A DNA stretch of 64,000 nt from CAYLLT01 sp964384465 (lineage in GTDB: Bacteria; Planctomycetota; Phycisphaerae; UBA1845; PWPN01). The DNA is taken from NCBI GenBank assembly GCA_964384465.1, contig CAYLLT010000002.1, positions 1 through 64,000 of the forward strand, in the 5' to 3' direction. The notes under the pieces were generated by a model that saw nothing but the letters and a program-made list of their open reading frames with translations, made no database searches and was not told the DNA's origin. How positions within the stretch are numbered: position 1 is the stretch's first letter; each line of letters begins with the position of its first letter. The position numbers and the translations under genes are program-made. This document shows positions 16,467 to 23,760 of the stretch, one piece after another.

Positions 16467-17411
16467 ATGGCCCGTCTGTATGAAGACATCACCAAAACAA
16501 TTGGTAACACTCCGCTGGTCCGGATCAATCGCATCATCAAGGCCCCGGCCACTGTCTACGCCAAGCTGGAGTTCTTTAACCCGCTCTCCAGCGTCAAGGA
16601 CCGCATCGGCGTCTCCATGATCGAGGCCGCCGAAAAGTCCGGCAAGCTCACCAAGGACACCGTGCTCATCGAGCCGACGTCGGGCAACACGGGCATTGCT
16701 CTCGCTTTTGTGGCTGCGGCCAAAGGCTACCGGCTCATCCTGACCATGCCCGAGAGCATGTCCATCGAGCGTCGCAACTTGCTCAAGGCCATGGGGGCCG
16801 AGCTGGTACTCACGCCCGCGTCCGAAGGCATGAAGGGCGCGATCGCGCGGGCCGAGCAGCTCGCCAAGGAAACGCCCAACGCGCTCATCCCGCAGCAGTT
16901 CAAAAACCCGGCCAACCCGGAGATCCACCGCAAGACCACGGCCGAAGAGATCTGGAACGACACCGACGGCAAGGCCGACATCCTCATCAGCGGCATCGGC
17001 ACCGGCGGCACCATCACCGGCGTGGGCGAGGTGATCAAAAAGCGCAAGCCGTCGTTCAAGTGCATCGCCGTCGAGCCGGTCGATTCCCCCGTGATCACGC
17101 AGAAGCGTGCCGGCCAGGACCTCAAGCCGGGGCCGCATAAAATACAGGGCATCGGCGCGGGTTTCATCCCCGACATCCTCAACCTGGAGATGGTGGACGA
17201 TGTCATCCGGGTGACCAACGACGAGTCCTTCAAGTGGGCCCGGCGAGCAGCCAAGGAAGAGGGCATCCTCTGCGGCATCTCCTCCGGCGCCGCCCTCTGC
17301 GCCGCCAACGAAGTCGCCAACCGCCCCGAAAACAAAGGCATGATGATCATCACCATCCTCCCCAGCGCCGGCGAACGCTACCTCTCGACGCCGCTGTTCC
17401 AGGAGGGGTGA
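16467..17411 (+). CDS. cysK: Cysteine synthase A (O-acetylserine sulfhydrylase)
   Basis: 314 aa, PLP fold type II. Converts O-acetylserine and sulfide to cysteine. The PLP lysine is K44 in NPLSSVKDRIG. TSGNTGIALA (71-80) is the substrate-binding loop and GIGTGGTITGVGEVIK the phosphate-binding glycine loop. GISSGAALCAA near the end is the conserved serine motif. The ATG at 16467 is chosen over upstream codons because AGGGAG lies 7 nt before it. Own promoter at 16372. No cysE nearby. Confidence 0.96.
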   Translation: MARLYEDITKTIGNTPLVRINRIIKAPATVYAKLEFFNPLSSVKDRIGVSMIEAAEKSGKLTKDTVLIEPTSGNTGIALAFVAAAKGYRLILTMPESMSIERRNLLKAMGAELVLTPASEGMKGAIARAEQLAKETPNALIPQQFKNPANPEIHRKTTAEEIWNDTDGKADILISGIGTGGTITGVGEVIKKRKPSFKCIAVEPVDSPVITQKRAGQDLKPGPHKIQGIGAGFIPDILNLEMVDDVIRVTNDESFKWARRAAKEEGILCGISSGAALCAANEVANRPENKGMMIITILPSAGERYLSTPLFQEG

Positions 17412-17478
17412 GCTGAAGCTCCAGTCGGCGTTTGTCTTTCCGTGCGAGTTCCAGCTACGATAGTGCTGGAGTGAATTC

Positions 17479-17736
17479 ATGACCGTCACCATTTCACTTC
17501 CCGACGACGCCGAGACCAAGCTGAAAGAGCGAGCGCTGGCCGCTGGAAAGGACGTAGCCCTTTATCTGGAGCAGCTCATCGCCAAGGAACTGGCGGCCCC
17601 ATTGTCTTTAATCGAAGCGGCAGAACCACTGGCCAGAGCCGTCGATGCTGGGGATGTCTCTGATGATGAATTTACGTCAGTGCTGATTGAGGCCCGCGAC
17701 GGTTCCCGCCGCGACCGCCACCACAATCGGCCATGA
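17479..17736 (+). CDS. Antitoxin-like small protein, VapB type (partner toxin destroyed)
   Basis: 85 aa. The N-terminal MTVTISLPDDAETKLKERA has the beta-strand plus amphipathic helix of ribbon-helix-helix or related antitoxins; AAGKDVALYLEQLIAKEL is the dimer helix and the rest an acidic toxin-binding tail. GGAG precedes the ATG at good spacing. Its stop overlaps by ATGA the start of a short frame beginning like a PIN toxin (17733-17843), so this was once a toxin-antitoxin operon. Confidence 0.65.
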   Translation: MTVTISLPDDAETKLKERALAAGKDVALYLEQLIAKELAAPLSLIEAAEPLARAVDAGDVSDDEFTSVLIEARDGSRRDRHHNRP

Positions 17737-17843
17737 CGCCAACCTTTATTCGAGCCGTTTACGATTGCGTGGTCTTCCTTAACGGGGCCGATGGCACATC
17801 TACTTGCACGGGACCGATACGTGCACTACAATGTCTTGCATAA
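17733..17843 (+). pseudogene. PIN-domain toxin remnant (N-terminal stub)
   Basis: The ATG at 17733 overlaps the upstream antitoxin stop, as in an intact vapBC operon. The first ~19 codons read MTPTFIRAVYDCVVFLNGA, the start of a PIN ribonuclease with its first catalytic Asp (YDCVVFL). Similarity then ends and the frame stops at 17841-17843 after 36 codons. The normal length is about 130-150 codons. The lost body appears replaced by the promoter and first gene of the next toxin-antitoxin module. Confidence 0.7.
17804..17832 (+). promoter_or_regulatory. Near-consensus promoter of the second antitoxin
   Basis: -35 TTGCAC (17804-17809), 17-bp spacer, -10 TACAAT (17827-17832). The predicted transcript start is about 17839 and the antitoxin ATG is 17843, so the message would be leaderless or nearly so. 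No Shine-Dalgarno is present before that ATG, consistent with this reading. Confidence 0.7.
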
Positions 17844-18058
17844 TGGCAAACCTGACCGTGCGAATCCCGGAATCGCTCCGGAAGGAGCTTGATCGGCTGT
17901 GTCGCCGAGATCAGCGGCCTGTGAGTGAGGTCGTTCGCGAGTCGCTCCGCCGGTACCTTGCCGCCGAGAGATTCCAGACCCTCCGGAAAAGAACGCTTCC
18001 CTTCGCAGAGGCCCAGGGATTCCTCACCGACGAGGACGTGTTTCGGGCCATCTCTTGA
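17843..18058 (+). CDS. Ribbon-helix-helix antitoxin of a PIN-toxin pair
   Basis: 71 aa. MANLTVRIPESLRKELDRLC is a classic CopG/RHH strand-helix start, PVSEVVRESLRRYLA the second helix, and FAEAQGFLTDEDVFRAIS the toxin-binding tail. The ATG at 17843 shares one base with the stop of the dead PIN frame, and the 3' end overlaps the toxin start. Such antitoxins bind their own promoter; the site at 17804-17832 is the probable target. Probably leaderless, as no ribosome site is seen. Confidence 0.78.
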   Translation: MANLTVRIPESLRKELDRLCRRDQRPVSEVVRESLRRYLAAERFQTLRKRTLPFAEAQGFLTDEDVFRAIS

Positions 18059-18462
18059 GAGTCGTGCTGGACACCAACGTGCTTATGGCCGCCTTCGGTA
18101 CGCGCGGGCTCTGCGAAGCGGTGCTCGCCGTGTGCCTCGATTCGCACGAGTTCGTCATCTCCGAGTACATCCTGAACGAGCTGGAGGAGCACCTGTCTTC
18201 CAAGTTCAAACTTCCCAAACGTCAGGTGGGAGAGATCGTTGTATTTCTGCGCGAACAATCTCTGCTGGTCAGTCCAGCAGAGATCCCTGCCAGTGCCTGC
18301 CGTGACATTGAGGATCTGCCCGTACTGGGCACCGCGGTCGCCGCCGAAGCACAGTGTCTGATTACAGGTGATAAGGATCTGCTCGCATTACGAGAGTATC
18401 GTGGGGTCACTATTCTTGACCCGAGAAGCTTCTACGACCGGCTGTGTTCCGATCGGCCGTGA
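18055..18462 (+). CDS. PIN-domain toxin (putative toxin-antitoxin component, COG1569 type)
   Basis: 135 aa with a TTG start at 18055 that overlaps the antitoxin TGA. The PIN RNase acidic residues are visible: D6 in LDTNVLMAAF, E42 in LNELEEHLSSKF, D84/D87 in CRDIEDLPVLGTA, and D106/D108 in LITGDKDLLALREY. The intact catalytic set implies an active Mg-dependent ribonuclease. Together with 17843-18058 this is the surviving module next to a dead one. Confidence 0.85.
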   Translation: MRVVLDTNVLMAAFGTRGLCEAVLAVCLDSHEFVISEYILNELEEHLSSKFKLPKRQVGEIVVFLREQSLLVSPAEIPASACRDIEDLPVLGTAVAAEAQCLITGDKDLLALREYRGVTILDPRSFYDRLCSDRP

Positions 18463-18493
18463 TGCCGCATCGTGTCAGTAGCAGCGCGGGGGA

Positions 18494-19903
18494 TCAGTAG
18501 CGATAGAGCTGTGGATGCCGTTCGTTGAAGATGTCGGTGCCGGGGGCGATGAGTTTGTCGGCGGCGCGGGTCAGGTCGATCTCGGCGATGACCTCGGCGG
18601 GGTGATCCGGGTCGCTGCGGGCCACGATCTGTCCGTCGGGATCGATGATGATGGCCGAACGGTCGCCGGCGGCGAGGACGAAGACGCGGTTTTCAATCGC
18701 ACGGGCTCGCAGGATCGCCGGCTCCTCGGCGTAGTCGAAGAACATCAGCATTTCCGCCCCGTCCAGCACCAGCGCTCGTGAAGCCGCGAATGACCGCGCC
18801 CATTGGCCAGCCACACATCCGATGCGGGCCGGGACTAGCTCAAACGCATTTGCCCGCATTGGAAAGCCGACCGCGCGGATGTCATACGCGTTGGCCAGCA
18901 TGGCCAACTGCTCCGCCGGCGCCTCGTGACTCATGTTCACCAGCAGCAGTCGTACACCCCGCTGAGCGAGCGGCTCGAACAGCGGCTCGCCCATGCCGCC
19001 GGTGAAGCGCTGGTTGGCGACGGCCGTCGGCATAACTGCTACGGTCACTTTGCCGCGATCCGGCGGCGGGCGCACGGGCGGCGGGCCATTCAGCAAACGC
19101 TCTCGACGCCGCTGGCTGATCCACACGCGCGGCGGGCGCTGGCGCACCACTCGCGCGGCAATCACGGCTTCGCCCGTGCTGGGCGCTTTGGCGGCTATCG
19201 AGCCGTCCGCGCGCACGATCATGCTCTGCCCCACGTAACCGACCGCGCCCAGTTCCAACCCGGACTTGTCCGCGCACACGAACGGCACGCCGAATTCGCG
19301 GGCCCGCGCTTCCATAAGAAATTCAGGCTGGGGGTTTTCGAAGCAACCCGGCTCGCGCGAGCCGTTGATCCAGCAGGTCGGCATGGCGATCAATTCCGCG
19401 CCGTCGGCGATGAGCGTCGCGATGAGCTCCGGATCGCGGGCCTCCGCGCAGATGATGATACCGATCCGGCCGATGGGGCTGTCGAACGCGCGAATCTCAT
19501 CGCCGGGGGCAAACCAGTCGTGATCGGCGTGCCAGAGGAACCGCTTGCGCGTGCGGCCGATCTCGCGACCCTTCTCATCGATGAACACAGCCGTATTGTG
19601 CAAGGCCGCGCCGGTGTCTTCGATCATGCCGCTGACGATGTGCAGACGATATCGCGCGGCCCGCTCGCGGAGCCAGCCCACGAACTCTTCGCTGCTCAGG
19701 TGCTCGCCCGCGCGATACGATACCACCGACCCGATCAGGTACGCCGGGTACGCGCATTCGGGCAACACCAGCAGATCGACGCGCTTTAACGACGCCTGTT
19801 GAATGACGCGCTCAATGGCGGCCAGCGTATTCGACGCCTCGTTCATGAGCTGAGCCGCCACCTGCCCCGCCGCCACCGTCAATGTTTCGCGTTTGGCCGC
19901 CAT
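18494..19903 (-). CDS. Tandem carbon-nitrogen hydrolase (nitrilase superfamily)
   Basis: 469 aa, roughly twice one nitrilase domain. Domain 1 (about 8-255) has the full triad: E49 (LLVLPECAYPAYL), K120 (GRTRKRFLW) and C152 (GIIICAEARDPEL). After a Pro/Arg-rich linker (about 256-285), domain 2 (about 286-469) keeps fold traces (RLLLVNMSHEAPAEQLAM, RAIENRVFVLAAGDRSAIIIDPDG) but shows no recognisable Glu-Lys-Cys triad. It probably became a structural half-dimer. The substrate (amide or nitrile) is unknown. No membrane or glutaminase domain. Confidence 0.82.
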   Translation of the reverse strand: MAAKRETLTVAAGQVAAQLMNEASNTLAAIERVIQQASLKRVDLLVLPECAYPAYLIGSVVSYRAGEHLSSEEFVGWLRERAARYRLHIVSGMIEDTGAALHNTAVFIDEKGREIGRTRKRFLWHADHDWFAPGDEIRAFDSPIGRIGIIICAEARDPELIATLIADGAELIAMPTCWINGSREPGCFENPQPEFLMEARAREFGVPFVCADKSGLELGAVGYVGQSMIVRADGSIAAKAPSTGEAVIAARVVRQRPPRVWISQRRRERLLNGPPPVRPPPDRGKVTVAVMPTAVANQRFTGGMGEPLFEPLAQRGVRLLLVNMSHEAPAEQLAMLANAYDIRAVGFPMRANAFELVPARIGCVAGQWARSFAASRALVLDGAEMLMFFDYAEEPAILRARAIENRVFVLAAGDRSAIIIDPDGQIVARSDPDHPAEVIAEIDLTRAADKLIAPGTDIFNERHPQLYRY

Positions 19904-19936
19904 CAGGGGACGATCCTAGCGGCCAGCCGCCCGGCT

Positions 19937-19965
19937 TTGCAACGATTTCGGCTGCTTCCTATAAT
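19937..19965 (+). promoter_or_regulatory. Sigma-70-type promoter of the DnaJ-like gene
   Basis: -35 TTGCAA (19937-19942), 17-bp spacer, -10 TATAAT (19960-19965). Start expected near 19972, giving a leader of about 24 nt to the ATG at 19996. No CIRCE-type inverted repeat is seen, so heat-shock control of that kind is not supported. Confidence 0.75.
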
Positions 19966-19995
19966 CCCCCAAGACGCACAATCGATGGATCAGCT

Positions 19996-21006
19996 ATGGC
20001 CGAGCGTGATTATTACGAGGTGCTGGGTGTAACGCGCACGGCCACGCCCGAACAGATCAAGCAGGCATATCGAAAGCTCGCCAAGCAGTATCACCCCGAT
20101 CGAAACCCCAACGACAAAACGGCTGTCGATAAGTTCAAGGAGGTCCAAAACGCCTACGACGTGCTCGGCGACGCTGAGAAGCGCAAGGCATACGATCAAT
20201 TCGGCGCGGCCGGCGTCGGCGGAGGTGCGGCGCCTGGGGCCGGGTGGCGATCCGGGCCCGGCGGCGGCGAGCGCGTCTACACCTGGCGATCCGGCGGCGG
20301 CCCGGACATCCCCATCGAGGACTGGGAGGATCTGTTTGGTGCGTTCAGTGGCGGCGGGAGAGGGGCGGAGAGTAACCGCGGCGGCGGAAGTGCGTTTGAT
20401 GACTTCTTTGGCCGTTCAGCACGGCGGGGGTCACGTCGGGCCCCGGAACCGGCGCGCGGGCAGGACATCGAGTATCCGATCTCACTGACGTTCGATCAGG
20501 CGGTTCGCGGCACCACGCTGGAGTTGAGCATCCCCGGCGAATCGGGTGAGCCGCCGCATCGCGTACAGGTCAAGATCCCGCCCGGCGTGGCGGAGGGGCA
20601 GCGCATCCGGCTGCGCGGGAAGGGTGTACCGGGTGCTCGCGGCGGGGCTCCCGGCGACCTCTACATCGTCGCCCATATCCAGCCGCACCCTTACTTTCGA
20701 CGGATCAATAACGATATCTACCTCGACGTGCCGATCTCCATTAGCGAGAGCGTCCTGGGCAGCAAGATCGAAGTCCCGACGCTGGACGGCCGGACAGTGG
20801 TCACCGTGCCGGCGGGCACACCCTGCGGGGCAAAACTTCGCCTCAAGAGTAAAGGCGTGAAACCCGCCGGCAACAAGCCGGCCGGCGATCAATACGTGGT
20901 GATCCGGATCGTGCCGCCCAAGACCGTCACGGATCGCCAGCGGGAACTGCTGGATGAGTTCCGGCGGATCGGCGAACCTTCGCCGCGCGCGGGGGTGGGC
21001 TGGTAA
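19996..21006 (+). CDS. DnaJ-class co-chaperone, CbpA type (no zinc finger)
   Basis: 336 aa. Residues 4-68 are the J domain with the Hsp70-activating HPD at 33-35 (AKQYHPDRNPND). About 75-150 is a long Gly/Arg-rich linker (GGGAAPGAGWRSGPGGGER). About 155-330 are the two C-terminal substrate-binding domains (IEYPISLTFDQAVRGTTLEL, IRLRGKGVPGARGGAPGDLYI, LDVPISISESVLGSKIEVPTL). The CxxCxGxG zinc repeats of DnaJ proper are absent, so this is a class II/CbpA-like protein. The upstream in-frame extension is rejected because the promoter lies inside it. Confidence 0.92.
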   Translation: MAERDYYEVLGVTRTATPEQIKQAYRKLAKQYHPDRNPNDKTAVDKFKEVQNAYDVLGDAEKRKAYDQFGAAGVGGGAAPGAGWRSGPGGGERVYTWRSGGGPDIPIEDWEDLFGAFSGGGRGAESNRGGGSAFDDFFGRSARRGSRRAPEPARGQDIEYPISLTFDQAVRGTTLELSIPGESGEPPHRVQVKIPPGVAEGQRIRLRGKGVPGARGGAPGDLYIVAHIQPHPYFRRINNDIYLDVPISISESVLGSKIEVPTLDGRTVVTVPAGTPCGAKLRLKSKGVKPAGNKPAGDQYVVIRIVPPKTVTDRQRELLDEFRRIGEPSPRAGVGW

Positions 21007-21122
21007 ATGCGGGAGAGGCCGCGCGGCACTTGGGCAAGCGATAGAATAAGCGCTGGCTTGTTCGGCAGGAGCCATGCTGTTTCCGCGGGTTGTAAGCGGT
21101 ACACGGCGACTGGAGAGACCTG

Positions 21123-21497
21123 ATGGCCGGAGTCGGAGAAGAATACCGCCGGCGAATTGCGATGTACCTGTTTCTCGTCGGTCTGGGTTTGATCCTGGGT
21201 GGCGTGGTGCTGGTCGTGCTGCATCGCCGGGATATTCTACTTCACGGTTCACCCCCCGCCCTGGCCCAGGCGGCTTCCTCCGCTCAGGTCATAAGAGGTG
21301 TACTATTCCTTTCGCTGGTACTGGTGGGCATTTTCGCCGTGAGCAGCCTGGCGTACCTGCGGTGGAGCCGCCGATTTCGCCGGCTGTTGTTTCACAAGCC
21401 GGCCCCGCCCACTCCGGCCGATGACGTCTGGCGGATGCATCGCCTGCCGGATGAACAGGAACCTGAAGGCCCCCCCGAAAGAAATCTGGAGACATGA
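21123..21497 (+). CDS. Small membrane protein, two helices, unknown
   Basis: 124 aa. Hydrophobic segments at about 14-34 (MYLFLVGLGLILGGVVLVVL) and 57-79 (VIRGVLFLSLVLVGIFAVSSLAYL), then a basic RWSRRFRRLLF and an acidic, Pro-rich tail. The start and end probably face the cytoplasm. It lies in a same-strand run (DnaJ-like gene, this gene, the TPR-like membrane protein) ending before ispA; the gap to the next gene is 49 nt, so co-transcription is plausible. No family recognised. Confidence 0.65.
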   Translation: MAGVGEEYRRRIAMYLFLVGLGLILGGVVLVVLHRRDILLHGSPPALAQAASSAQVIRGVLFLSLVLVGIFAVSSLAYLRWSRRFRRLLFHKPAPPTPADDVWRMHRLPDEQEPEGPPERNLET

Positions 21498-21546
21498 CTG
21501 AGACCGTGAATGCGTGCCGCCGAAGCATGGCACGCGAGGGATTCAG

Positions 21547-22677
21547 ATGAGTATTGAATCTGAAGATGCCATTGGTCAACCGCGTCGGCGGCAGCCGGCG
21601 TTGATCATCATGCTTCTTGCTCTGGCGATCACCGGGGCGGTGGTCACCGCCGTCGGGATTGTGACCGGCATCATCTTGCTGATCCGAAGCGACCGGACGT
21701 CGTGGCCGCAGATCATCTTACCCGTGGTTTTGATACTGCTGATCGGCACCTTGACCTGCGGGTTTTTGCTGGTGGCGGCGTACATCCTCAGGCAACTGCG
21801 GCAACTGCTGGAACGGGCGCGATCGCTGGACGAACGGACGACGTTTCTGGCCGAACAGAGTGTCAACCGGCAGCAGGGTGCCGCCGCCGCGCAGCCGAAG
21901 CTGGACGCGGCCGAACTCAAGAACCTGCTGCTCGAACTTCGCGAGACAATGCTGCTGCCGCCGGAGGAGCGGACGCGGCGTTACGAGCGGCTCGTGGAGC
22001 GGGAGTTCCAGCGCTGGCTGGCGGCGGCGGAGCAGTTCGTGCGGGCCCGCGAGTTTCACCGCGGACGCGAAGTGCTCATGGCGCTGGCCGAGCGGTTCGG
22101 CAAGGACGAACGGATTCGTCAGGGCGAGGAGCAGTTGGAACGAGCCGCGGAAGCCGCCCGTGCGAACGACATCATGCTGGCCGCCCGGCGGATCGAGGAC
22201 CTGATGGGCCTGGCGAAATGGGAGGAGGCGGAGCGCGTGGCCCGCGAGCTGGTGGATAAATACCCGGTGGCGTCGGAACCGGCCGGGCTGATCGTGCGCG
22301 TCCAGCGGGAGCGAGCGCTGTACGCGCAGCGTCACCGGCAGCGGTTGCACGATGAGATCCAGCAATTCGTGCACCACCGGCGATGGCAGGAGGCGGCCAA
22401 GGCGGGCAAGCTGTTCATCGAGACGTTCCCCAGCGGAGCTGACACCGACGCTCTGCGCGCTCAAATCGACACGCTGGTGGCCAACGCGGACATCCAACAG
22501 CGCCAGGAATTGGAGCAGCGGTTGAAGGACCACGTCCGCCAGCATCAATACTGGGAAGCGCTGGATCTGGCCCGCCGCATCATCAACGAGCATCCACTCA
22601 GCCCGCAGGCCAATGCGCTGCGGGGCCAGGTGGCCCGTCTTGAAGAACTCGCCCGCAAGCAGCCGCCGCCGCAATAA
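21547..22677 (+). CDS. Membrane-anchored helical (TPR-like) protein
   Basis: 376 aa from the ATG at 21547 (MSIESEDAIGQPRRRQP). Two membrane helices at about 20-42 and 54-77 are followed by a coiled coil (ILRQLRQLLERARSLDERT) and a long series of helical pairs: REFHRGREVLMALAERFG, AKWEEAERVARELVDKYP, RRWQEAAKAGKLFIETFPSG and HQYWEALDLARRIINEHP. These units have TPR character (W/A/Y positions, ending in P). Likely a cytoplasmic protein-protein interaction arm tethered to the membrane. Partner unknown. Confidence 0.72.
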   Translation: MSIESEDAIGQPRRRQPALIIMLLALAITGAVVTAVGIVTGIILLIRSDRTSWPQIILPVVLILLIGTLTCGFLLVAAYILRQLRQLLERARSLDERTTFLAEQSVNRQQGAAAAQPKLDAAELKNLLLELRETMLLPPEERTRRYERLVEREFQRWLAAAEQFVRAREFHRGREVLMALAERFGKDERIRQGEEQLERAAEAARANDIMLAARRIEDLMGLAKWEEAERVARELVDKYPVASEPAGLIVRVQRERALYAQRHRQRLHDEIQQFVHHRRWQEAAKAGKLFIETFPSGADTDALRAQIDTLVANADIQQRQELEQRLKDHVRQHQYWEALDLARRIINEHPLSPQANALRGQVARLEELARKQPPPQ

Positions 22678-22782
22678 CACGATACGTTCTCTACACCGTG
22701 CCCCCCTACGAGTCGCGGCTGAACATGGTTATAATGCGGCCTCCGCCGTCGATGCGGCGGTCGTGATTGAGCGGATTCATTC

Positions 22783-23685
22783 ATGGCATCAGCGACATCC
22801 ACGACGCAGATCAACATTGCCGAAACGCTGAGTGCGTGGGCGCGCGGGTTCGAGCGGACGCTGCGCGAAACGCTAATCGCCGATTCGGCCGTCCCGGACG
22901 TTCTCGCGGAAGCGGTATTCTACTCGCTATACAATGGCGGCAAACGAATTCGACCGTTTATTGTTACGCGTTTTTGCGAGCTGTGCGGCGGATCGGCCGA
23001 GCGGGCGGTGCCGGCGGCGGTGGCGATCGAGTGCGTGCACGCTTTCTCGCTGGTGCACGACGACCTGCCGGCGATGGACGACGATGATCTGCGTCGCGGG
23101 CAACCGACCTGCCACAAGAAATTTGGCGAAGCGGTGGCCATCCTGGCGGGTGATGCGCTGCTGGCGGCGGCGTTTGAAATTCTGGCGAGGATTCCTGATT
23201 CCAGGGTTGCGACGAGGGCGGTGTCGGAGCTGGCTCGCGGCTGCGGTTGGGCGGGCATGATCGGCGGGCAGACGCTGGACATCATCAGCGAGCAGAAGCC
23301 GCCGGAACTTGAGCGGGTGAAGCGGATTCACCGCTGCAAGACGGCCCGGCTGTTCGAGAGTGCCGCCCGATTGGGTACCATCTGCGCGGAGACGGAAGCC
23401 GTCCGAAGTGCGGCGGCGGGGATCTACGGAGAGGAGTTGGGCCGCGCGTTTCAGATTGCCGATGATCTGCTTGACGTCACGGGGACTGCCGGCGAATTGG
23501 GCAAGGCGGTGGCAAAAGACGCCGGCGCCGGCAAGCAGACTTATCCTGCCGCGGTCGGTGTGGAAGCCAGCCGCCGGGCAGCCGAAAAGGCAGTGGACCG
23601 TGCGGTGGAGGCATTGGAGATTTTCGGACCCGCGGCCGACGATCTGCGATGTCTGGCCCGGTTTGTGGTGGAACGGGGAAAGTGA
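22783..23685 (+). CDS. ispA: Polyprenyl synthetase (farnesyl/geranylgeranyl diphosphate synthase)
   Basis: 300 aa. Condenses IPP with allylic diphosphates. The first Asp-rich motif is VHDDLPAMDDDDLRRG (D93-D94...D99) and the second is FQIADDLLDVTG (227-231). GGKRIRPF (52-59) binds diphosphate. The two residues between the aspartate pairs in the first motif (DDxxxxD) are of the bacterial FPPS type. A -10-like TATAAT sits at 22730-22735 without a good -35. dxs follows 75 nt downstream on the same strand, so the two MEP/isoprenoid genes probably form one unit. Chain length (C15 or C20) is not certain. Confidence 0.92.
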   Translation: MASATSTTQINIAETLSAWARGFERTLRETLIADSAVPDVLAEAVFYSLYNGGKRIRPFIVTRFCELCGGSAERAVPAAVAIECVHAFSLVHDDLPAMDDDDLRRGQPTCHKKFGEAVAILAGDALLAAAFEILARIPDSRVATRAVSELARGCGWAGMIGGQTLDIISEQKPPELERVKRIHRCKTARLFESAARLGTICAETEAVRSAAAGIYGEELGRAFQIADDLLDVTGTAGELGKAVAKDAGAGKQTYPAAVGVEASRRAAEKAVDRAVEALEIFGPAADDLRCLARFVVERGK

Positions 23686-23760
23686 AATTGAAACCCGCCA
23701 CAGCGAGTGACGTATGAACGTTGGGCATACGCGCGTCTCTGAGGAGCACGAAAACAAAAA

